In this document: piece after piece, positions 56,491 through 64,000 of the stretch
Layout of the letters: the number at the start of each line of letters is the position of its first letter
How positions within the stretch are numbered: the first letter of the stretch is position 1
Made by a program: the position numbers and the translations under genes
The notes under the pieces: model-generated
What the model was told of the DNA's origin: nothing
The model's input: only the letters and a program-made list of their open reading frames with translations
Database searches by the model: none
Source of the DNA: Hippasteria phrygiana
Taxonomy: Eukaryota; Echinodermata; Asteroidea; Valvatida; Goniasteridae
Assembly: GCA_037893225.1 (NCBI GenBank)
Contig: JAZGUH010000624.1
Coordinates: 62,001 to 126,000 of the forward strand
DNA: 64,000 nt
Direction of reading: 5' to 3'

Positions 56491-59045
56491 CTATACCAAG
56501 AGATGCTTGGCGGCCAGGGCCAAGGCGAGTAAGGCCGCGAGAGGGCGGACAGCGCCCACACCGTTGCAGTTGTCCTTTGAGCAGAAGCATAAAGTACCGG
56601 TAAAATCGCCAGCTCCAGGAATGGATTGGGAAGTTGTTTCACACTTGTTTTGAAGACTGTCGGGAACTGCAGTTGCGCATTCTCTCATTGTAATATCGAT
56701 TGTCTGGCCTTTTCAAGATAATTAAAAAGAAAAATCAAAAGGAATCAGGATGATAACACACTAAAAGAATAAACAAAAAGGTAGCCTAAATTGTACTGCA
56801 CGTGCTTACCCGAAAATGTATTCTTTTCTGCAAACTAATTGTCAAACAAAACTATACTCGGAAACCGAAAATAAATTTTCTAGACCTATTGCCTTTTGGG
56901 AACACAAGAAGATCAAATTTAAGCATGCAATTCTGGGATGGGCGAAAACGGAGTACGAAATGGGCGAAATCATCGCCAAACACTCATTTTGGGAAATACC
57001 AGAACATGGTATATTCACATCCTGCTGTAAAAAAAAACTATGTCCATGGCAACAGCTAAGTTTACCAACTCCCGCAGCACAAATTGAAATTAAATGAATT
57101 AAACGGGAGATGATTAAAATTAGCAGAAACATTACTATAGCTGAACATGTATACACGACATTAGATTTGAAAAGGCCTATACGATAATTATTCAATTAAC
57201 ACACGCACAACTCGTATATAAGCAAATTCAATATAAAAATTATGGGGTTTTGCACTTCACCGACTTATTTTATAAACACTGTATACTTAGTGTTGTCAGA
57301 TTCGAAGCAGTCAGCCGTCTCCGGCAAGCTCGGTGGTCGATTGGTAAGACGTCTGCACTAAAAGACAGGAGGTCGTGGGTTCGAGTCTTACCCGAGTGAT
57401 TGTCCCCCCACTTATAATCTCTCGGGACAACACTGAGTATACAGTGTTTATAAAATATTGAATTTACATCACCCCATCTTATGAATATTTTGCATTAGCA
57501 ATAGACGCACTAATTCGGAGTCAGGACATTTAACGCTAGGATGAGGCACTCAGAATAAGGGCGTCTGTTTTTCAACGCACGCATGCAGTCCCAGCAATGC
57601 TTGTGAAAGTTTTCACCCCCCCCCCCCCCCAAAAAAAAAACAACCCCAAAACAACCAAACAAACACCCAACACCCCAACACACAAACTAACACTGCAATC
57701 GGGCACCTCCTATTGTTCATACTTTAACTTTTTGGCAAGGGCCCTCATTGGTTTTGTACACGATTTTCAAACGGGGACCTTTCTCAATCGGGGACCCTAT
57801 TGTCCTCTATTGTAAAAGGTCCCCTATTGAATGCAAAAACAAACTCACAAACACCCCAACAAACAATCGTCACTGCAATATTCATGTTAATAGATTGTCT
57901 ATAGTTCCACGAGTGTTTTAATTAAGGAAAATAAATTTCTTGTACAAATATTCCAAAATAGTATGTATAGTTATCTTCAGCAACGGAGCTGAAAAGTGCT
58001 AACAGCCAGATACTTTAAATTTAAAGTATGATGTGACTTGCAGTTTTGGAACTCAAGGGATAAATTAATAGCAACATTCCCTGTGAAAAAAAAAATTGTA
58101 TAAAATAAAAATGGTAATCAAAATAAGTTTGACTGACCTACCATTACATGGATTGCACTTTAAGTTCTTCATTTTAACAGAAACTCTGTTGTCTGTGGTA
58201 GTTTGAGTGACTAAAAATAAGTTTCTGAACCCTTCCCAAATGCTTTATCACACAACATGACATTTCGGTTTCAAGTTCCTTTAGATCCAAGAAAGAGAAT
58301 CTATTAACACCTACTACTGACGTCGACTGTTCCTGCAATTGTTTGACAAGAATCAGCGCCTGCGGAACAAGTTGCTTTGTAGTTTTGGTTTGGCCAGTCG
58401 GCACAATCAGCCTTGTTGTCGTTTGGTATTGCACCGCCAGTACTTATCGTTGAACACTGGTAGCAGCTGAGTGCGGAAGCTGCAGTGAGAAACGGAGAAG
58501 CATTCTGAATGAAAAATATAAACCCGTCGAAGTTTTCCCAACATATCGCGCGACTCGTATACCACAATAAAAAGAAAACATCTATTATTTGCGACGTCAT
58601 ATTATCGTATTCTCAAAGCAACGGTAAAAGAATAAGTTTGTATCTCCTGCAACTGCTGGCTTGACTTGTAACGTTTTGGGCTTAGCGTGAGCTTGAGAAT
58701 TCTATAGGATACCGTCAACGGACTTCTGCTGTTTCGATCTGATCGGATCCGACCGGATCCGGATCCAGTATAGGCCAGTCCAGTCAATTTCAACATTTTA
58801 AAACAAAAAAAGTGACAGAAAGACAAACCAGTATTTCGACGTGAAGTTAAACTGAAATAGTAGTACAGACCTAGTGCAGTGGTGATGGGTGTCAGAAACG
58901 GGTAAAATAAGTGGAAGATTTACGGGGAAGGAGATTGTTTTATACAGTTTGTCCACCGTGTATATGATATGTCCACTTGGTGACGTCTCACTTGACTTAC
59001 CCTTCCCAGCTACAAGGACGACAACAAACACGAGGAATTTCACAC
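56491..59045 (-). CDS. Ly6/uPAR-domain GPI-anchored protein gene 2 (exons)
   Basis: Exons: 59001-59045 (VKFLVFVVVLVAGK, signal peptide core), 58315-58479 (SALSCYQCS, CADWPNQNYKATCSAGADSC) and 56491-56708 (MRECATAVPDSLQ, LCFCSKDNCNGVG, GPI-type tail). All are phase 1 with GT/AG borders and join in frame. Exon 3 is 218 nt, as in gene 1, and the last 18 residues (RPLAALLALALAAKHLLV) are identical to gene 1, while the middle exon has diverged. Diversified ectodomain with a constant anchor suggests gene-family evolution by duplication. The ATG exon was not located. Confidence 0.85.
57266..57457. repeat. tRNA-like core flanked by inverted 32-bp arms
   Basis: The left arm TATTTTATAAACACTGTATA...GTTGTC (57266-57297) is mirrored by 57426-57457 with one mismatch. 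The core (about 57325-57398) reads GCTCGGTGGTCGATTGGTAA (A-box-like) and GTCGTGGGTTCGAGTC (B-box-like), with pairable CTCGG/CCGAG ends. It lies in intron 2 of Ly6 gene 2. Confidence 0.75.
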
Positions 59046-59109
59046 CTATGAAAAGGATAGAGACAGGTGAAAGAAAAGCTTTTTGTAAACATTTCGGGCT
59101 CGTACAGGA

Positions 59110-60230
59110 TTGAACAAACGCAGGGCAAACCCAGACGGGAGATGAACTGTCATTGTGACCGGACGGCCATGGGTAATCAAGGCCTACATTTTAGTTATTT
59201 CGAAGTTCTAACAAGACTAATTCCTTCCTCCATGATACAACTAATATACAAAAGTCCACCCTTTGTCTTATATGATTTTGTTTAGGATTTACAGGTATAA
59301 CTGAAGAAACCTGGCAAACATAGAACGTCCTGCCCCCAAATTAGGCACTGTACTGATGTCGTTTGTGGAAAAAAAATTATAATTAGTTGTCGGACGGCCT
59401 TCGGTAATCAGCCCCACACCACGACCCTCGGTTGCCCACAGACCAAACGAAATACTTATGTTGAAATCCTGAACCAAACTATATTTGGACTTTCTGATCT
59501 TCAAGGACGTCTGTTACTTTGAAGGGTTGTTTATGTCTAAGGAGGACTTTGTTGGGTTTGCATTATACAAACAAATCAAAGACCCGTGTACGATTCGTGA
59601 CACGGCCGTCAATTTATGGTAATTGATTGCTTTGAAAATTGTTTCGCATTTGGACGCTAAGCGTTTATACGAATTGATCGACCAGAAAGCAATGGCCAGA
59701 ACATATTTAAACAATATTCCCTAATTCTAATAAATGGGAACCAGAAACGCTACGGTACTCATTATTATGTACATCAGTATCAAATTTACATTTTGCTAAT
59801 TCGTCATTTCAATGGGAGAATCGAAAAGTTTGTGCGCCTAGGCCCATATATGTATGCGTATACACGATTTTTGTTACCGTCCAATGTGCTCTGATTTTAT
59901 TCCTTTGTTTGTTTCCCGTTTTATGCTCGTATCCACCGCCCTATCCAAGGTCGTTGGTAATGACTAAATATATTTGAACACTCGTGGAATGAGAATTTGT
60001 GTAACCTTCCACGCGTACTCGCCCCAAGGTTCGAGAAATGGAGGTCATCAACAGCTAGGGTTTTAAATTTGAGTGTGATGCGCGCGCTGGATGTTGATCA
60101 TAGATATGAAATAAATAAAAATAATACACGCGTGCAGACGCGCCAGTGGCCTTGCACAAACTTTTCGGTTTGTCCATAGACGCGCAAAAAGGTCACGTGC
60201 TGGAGGAATATTAAACGCGATGCTCTTGAT
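59110..60230. other. No recognised gene
   Basis: Moderately AT-rich sequence upstream of Ly6 gene 2. It may contain that gene's first exon and promoter, but no TATA box or initiator could be assigned. Confidence 0.4.
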
Positions 60231-60237
60231 GATGCAG

Positions 60238-60600
60238 TGGCGTACCTAGATTCTGCTTTGGGTGGGGGGAGGGGGGGGGGGGGGGCACAGGCATTATCAG
60301 GGGAACAAGTGACAATTTATTCCCAGCTTTTTTATAACTAAATTGTCAACATTGTTTTTTTTTTAAGTTTCCAGATGTTTTTGGGGCCGGCCCGGCAAAA
60401 TCATTTCAAAAGCGTGGGCCTAGGCGCTTTCAAAAGCCTTGCCATGCTATGCCAAAGCTGAAAGCATATAAACACACTAAAGATGAAGTGGCGAAAGCCT
60501 CTCAAATTCTTTTTAAATATCTTTAAAAAGTCCGGGAGGCAAGAGTTTCGGGGAGGGAACATTTCCCCTCCCCCTCGGCTACCTAATAAAACCGTGTACG
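60238..60600. mobile_element. Degenerate CAGTGGCGTA hAT relic
   Basis: The left terminus CAGTGGCGTACCTAG is followed by a G-run, with CCCTCCCC-rich sequence near 60570. A matching right end CGCCACTG was not found, so the element is truncated. Confidence 0.5.
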
Positions 60601-60954
60601 CATGTTCGCAGTGTGCTTGCTGGCGTGTGACTTAACCGACTTACTGTGGTATGGTGTACTGAAAGGACCACCGCTCTGACGAGATTAAAATGGTACCGGT
60701 ATAATATAAACGAGAGCTATTATGTCTGTTTGATAAACAGAAAATAGGGCTTTTCCGCATTAAAAATAAACGAGTTTATGTTTTGTTTTTGTGCAAATGC
60801 AGTTAGTAAAATTCTATACATAGTGCCAAATGACTTATTAAGCTGTTCTTGTAGTTGTCCAGAGATAGGATTAAAATGCACCTTCAAGATGACATGTCAT
60901 AATCCACAATGATGTTATGATGACGTCAATCAAATTAATGTATACGTATGTGTA

Positions 60955-61095
60955 TACGTCATTGTGTGTACATGACCTATCGGCGTTTATGACCATTATC
61001 AAATCGCAGCGTCGGTTGAACATCACATAATTGCTAAATCTTGGACAAACAAAAACATTCCAAATACGCGCATTATTCGGCCGCATGTGCGCCCC
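60955..61095. repeat. Dispersed repeat U, copy 2 (inverted)
   Basis: Reverse-complement counterpart of 39410-39540: GACCTATCGGCGTTTATGAC, CCAAATACGCGCATTATTCG, GCCGCATGTGCGC. A related CCTATCGCCGTTTATGAG is at about 42100. Confidence 0.7.
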
Positions 61096-61199
61096 ATAGA
61101 TATATAATTAACTATATGTCTGTTTGATAAACAGATCATATGGCATTTCCGAGATATTTTTATATGCGTTTTAGCCTTTTTGAGTGTAGAAGGAAATTA

Positions 61200-64000
61200 A
61201 AAATATAAAAAAAAATCATAGGAAATCAGCCGATGATGTCATCATGACGTCACTTCGGATTTTGCATTCTTGTGACAATATCTGTATACCCACCAATTTT
61301 CGTGACGATCGGATGTACCCTTATACGTGTTTCAAAAAAGCACATTTTTTGATGACGTCCTCATGATATGACAACACACATTTTTCACATTTATATACAA
61401 TTATGTATGATCTAACAAACCTATTACAAAAAGAATTTCTAAATTAGCATGTTCTGTTGATGATATATGGCTTTAAGGTCCAAAAACTTAACAATACTAT
61501 AAAATCATATGATGACGTCATCATGACGTCACATCAATTTTCATCTATAACATGCTCACCTACCAGCCTACCAAGTTTGATCTAATCAGACCTACGGTTC
61601 TCTAAATATAGGCCCTTCAAAAATGCACCTTTAAGATGACGTCATGTGACACGTGATGACGTCATCATGACGTCAGAGCAATATGCACGATTTCAGCACA
61701 GGGTCTCAGTCTACGCAATCTTTCATCAAGATGAAAGATCTGTTTACTGGCAAAAGCGCCGGCGAGAATGAAACGTGCATTGCCTATGGGATTTCTGATA
61801 TCGCACGATTTGCGATGTCCCTTCTGAGCCACCTTACACCATTGGTACACGCTGCATGCAGAGCTGCGTGTATCACTTTGTATTTGCTCGTACAGCGCAA
61901 CACCACACACGTTTACGTTGAAATGTAGGAACGTACAAAATGACACCCATGGTTACACTGCCTTCCCAGAATTCCTTTGTTATCATTTTGTTTTGGGGCT
62001 AAATATTGAAATTGGTATATTTTGACGCTGGAGTGAGCTATGATCATGGGAACTTGGAATTAGGTACACAAAAATACAGTGTATAAAACTTCCGAAGGTT
62101 TTTGTCATAAGAGATTGCTAAAAGATTACCAAATTTTGACTTGAATTTAATGACCTCTAGATGACGTCATGATGACGTCACATCAATTTTTTGTTATCTG
62201 TAACAAATCCTGGCCAATCAGCATTAAGACTGCACCCAATCGGACGTACGGTTCTCTAGATATAGGACCTTAAAGTGTGCACCTTTAAGATGACGTCACG
62301 TGACCCACGATGACGTCATCACAACTGTACTTGTCGAAGCAAACATTTGCAACGTGGTCTTGGCCTGGGTCGAGTTTAGAGTCAATCTGATCAATGACAG
62401 TGTAAGATTTTGAGTGTATAATGAAATTTGAAACATAAAAAATCATAGAAAATTAGCCGATGACGTCATCATGACGTCACTTCGGATTTTGCATGCTAGT
62501 GACAATATCTGCCCACCCACCAATTTTTGTGACGATCGGACCTACCCTTATGTGTTTCAAAAAAAGCACATTTTTGATGACGTCATCATGACGTCACGAA
62601 TTTTTCACGTTGATGTGTAAGTGTCTATGAGCTAACAAACCTATTGCAAAAAGAATTTCGAAATTATCACGTTCCGTTGATGAGATATGGCTTAAAGGTA
62701 CATAAACTAAAAGAAATGTATAAAATCGCATGATGACGTCATCATGACGTCACTTCAATTTTGGTCTATAACACAAGCCGGTCTACTCACAAACCAAGTT
62801 TGAGCTCAATCGGACCTACGGTTCTCTAGATATGGGCCCTTGAAAAACGCACATTTGAGATGACGTCATCGTGACGTCAGAGTAATATGCACGACTTCGA
62901 TATAGGGTCTAAGTGTATGCCAACTCTCATCAAGATTGAAGTCTGTTTACTGGCAAAAGTGACCCCGAGAATGAAACGTGTGCTTTGTCTATGGCATTTT
63001 TGATAGAAGAACAAGAAGAAGCGGAAGAAAAAAAAACTAGAGGTTAAGCGTCTGTTGAGGTCAACAGACGCATGGCTTTTCCTGGTTTTTTTTTTATCAG
63101 CATTAAAGTTGTTAATGGTTTTGTTTTCGCTGAGTTTTCTAAGATCTGAGATTATTTCATGATCTAGATTTCTTACTTGAAAGTTGACCTTTAAGTTTAT
63201 ATTACTTGACCTATGATGACATTATAAGGATAGTACTTATACATGGTGTTGGCCTGTGTCGAGATTGGAGTCAATCTGATCAATGACAGTAATATATAAT
63301 AATATGTTAAATATTAAAAAATTCATAGAAAATCAGTTGATGACGTTATCATGATGGCACCTCAATTTTCATCTATAACACGAGATACACTAGCAACATA
63401 CCAGGTTTGAAGGCAATCGGACGTACCGTTCTCTAGATATGGGCCCTTGAAAAATGCACCTTTAAGATGACGTCACATGACACGTGATGACGTCATCATG
63501 ACGTCACGTTTCGGCATACATTTTCAGCTTAGGGTCTCTGTTTGTGTTAAGCCTGATTAAGATCTGATGTTGTTTAGTGACCAAAGTGTCCCGTACAAAA
63601 TTCGTGTACAAAGTCTATGGGATTTGGGATAGAACTAAAATAATCATAGAAAATCAGCCGATGACGTCATCATGACGTCACCTCGGATTTAACATGCTAG
63701 TATCACTATCTACCTGCACACTAATTTTTATGACGATCGTCCCTACCCTTATATGTGTTTCAAAAAAGCATATTTTTGATGACGTCATGATGACGTCACA
63801 CATTTTTCACATTTATGTGAAAGAATATAGGAGCTAACAAAGCTATTACAAAAAGAATTTTGAATTTAGCGTGTTCTGTTGATGAGATATGGCTTTAGGA
63901 AACTTTGAAGTTCAAAAACTTTAATATTACTGTAAAATCGTATGATGACATCATCATGACGTCACCTCAATTTTCATCTATAACACGAGCTACCATACCA
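61200..64000. repeat. CRE-rich repeat block, continues past the window
   Basis: The same family as 23.6-25.6 kb: TGATGACGTCATCATGACGT recurs every few hundred bp, with GATATGGCTT, TCTCTAGATATGGGCCCTT and TTTTCATCTATAACA landmarks. About five decayed ~600-bp units. A small hairpin GCGTCTGTTGAGGTCAACAGACGC is at 63049-63072. No gene. Confidence 0.85.

Larger units (their letters stand above)
55540..59110. repeat. Segmental duplication unit with Ly6 gene 2
   Basis: Counterpart of 25590-28600 in the same orientation, including non-coding sequence on the 3' side of the gene (55560-56520). Ly6 exon lengths and phases are conserved; introns differ by insertions such as the tRNA-cored palindrome. 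Confidence 0.8.

Noticed and set aside
59222..59233. CCTTCCTCCATG half-site
   Set aside because: Only one arm is present and no 7-bp direct repeat was found.

Overview
This is a gene-poor, repeat-rich stretch of animal nuclear DNA, most likely from a marine invertebrate deuterostome. An echinoderm is the best guess, because two elements match the architecture described for sea-urchin TU foldback transposons: arms built of short tandem repeats and an 8-bp target duplication. The species is inference. The clade is supported by intron-containing Ly6/uPAR genes, a DIRS-type retroelement, PIF/Harbinger, hAT and CR1/L2-like LINE remnants, and many MITEs.

Host genes: two Ly6/uPAR-type GPI-anchored protein genes lie on the minus strand (26846-28432 and 56491-59045). 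Each has three visible coding exons with identical intron phases and a 218-nt last exon, and both sit in a roughly 3-kb segmental duplication 30 kb apart. A third Ly6-like last exon is on the plus strand near 54974. No other host gene was recognised.

Layout: 1-3.5 kb, a large palindrome and foldback element FB1. 4.0-6.0 kb, a TIR element full of TGACGTCA motifs. 7.57-8.83 kb, a G-run minisatellite. 10.0-22.0 kb, copy 1 of a ~3-kb host repeat R split by a TA-flanked element, a 6.3-kb foldback element (FB2) and a 1.1-kb TIR element. 22.0-23.5 kb, a decayed Mutator-like transposase. 23.5-25.6 kb, CRE-rich repeats. 25.6-28.6 kb, Ly6 gene 1. 29.0-33.1 kb, LINE pieces, one split by a hAT element. 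34.4-35.0 kb, a Tc1/mariner-like remnant. 36.2-44.1 kb, a two-gene PIF/Harbinger element. 44.5-53.4 kb, copy 2 of R, split by a 5.7-kb DIRS element. 54.7-59.1 kb, a hAT MITE and two Ly6 loci. 60.9-64.0 kb, CRE-rich repeats.

Because R and a second repeat (S) each occur twice, several insertions have an empty site in the same window, so element ends and target duplications can be read directly. The most novel observation is a set of five palindromes of only 24-33 bp, all ending CATGRAGG...CCTCCATG and all flanked by 7-bp direct repeats (four exact, one 6/7). One has an exact empty site. They behave like extremely small mobile elements.
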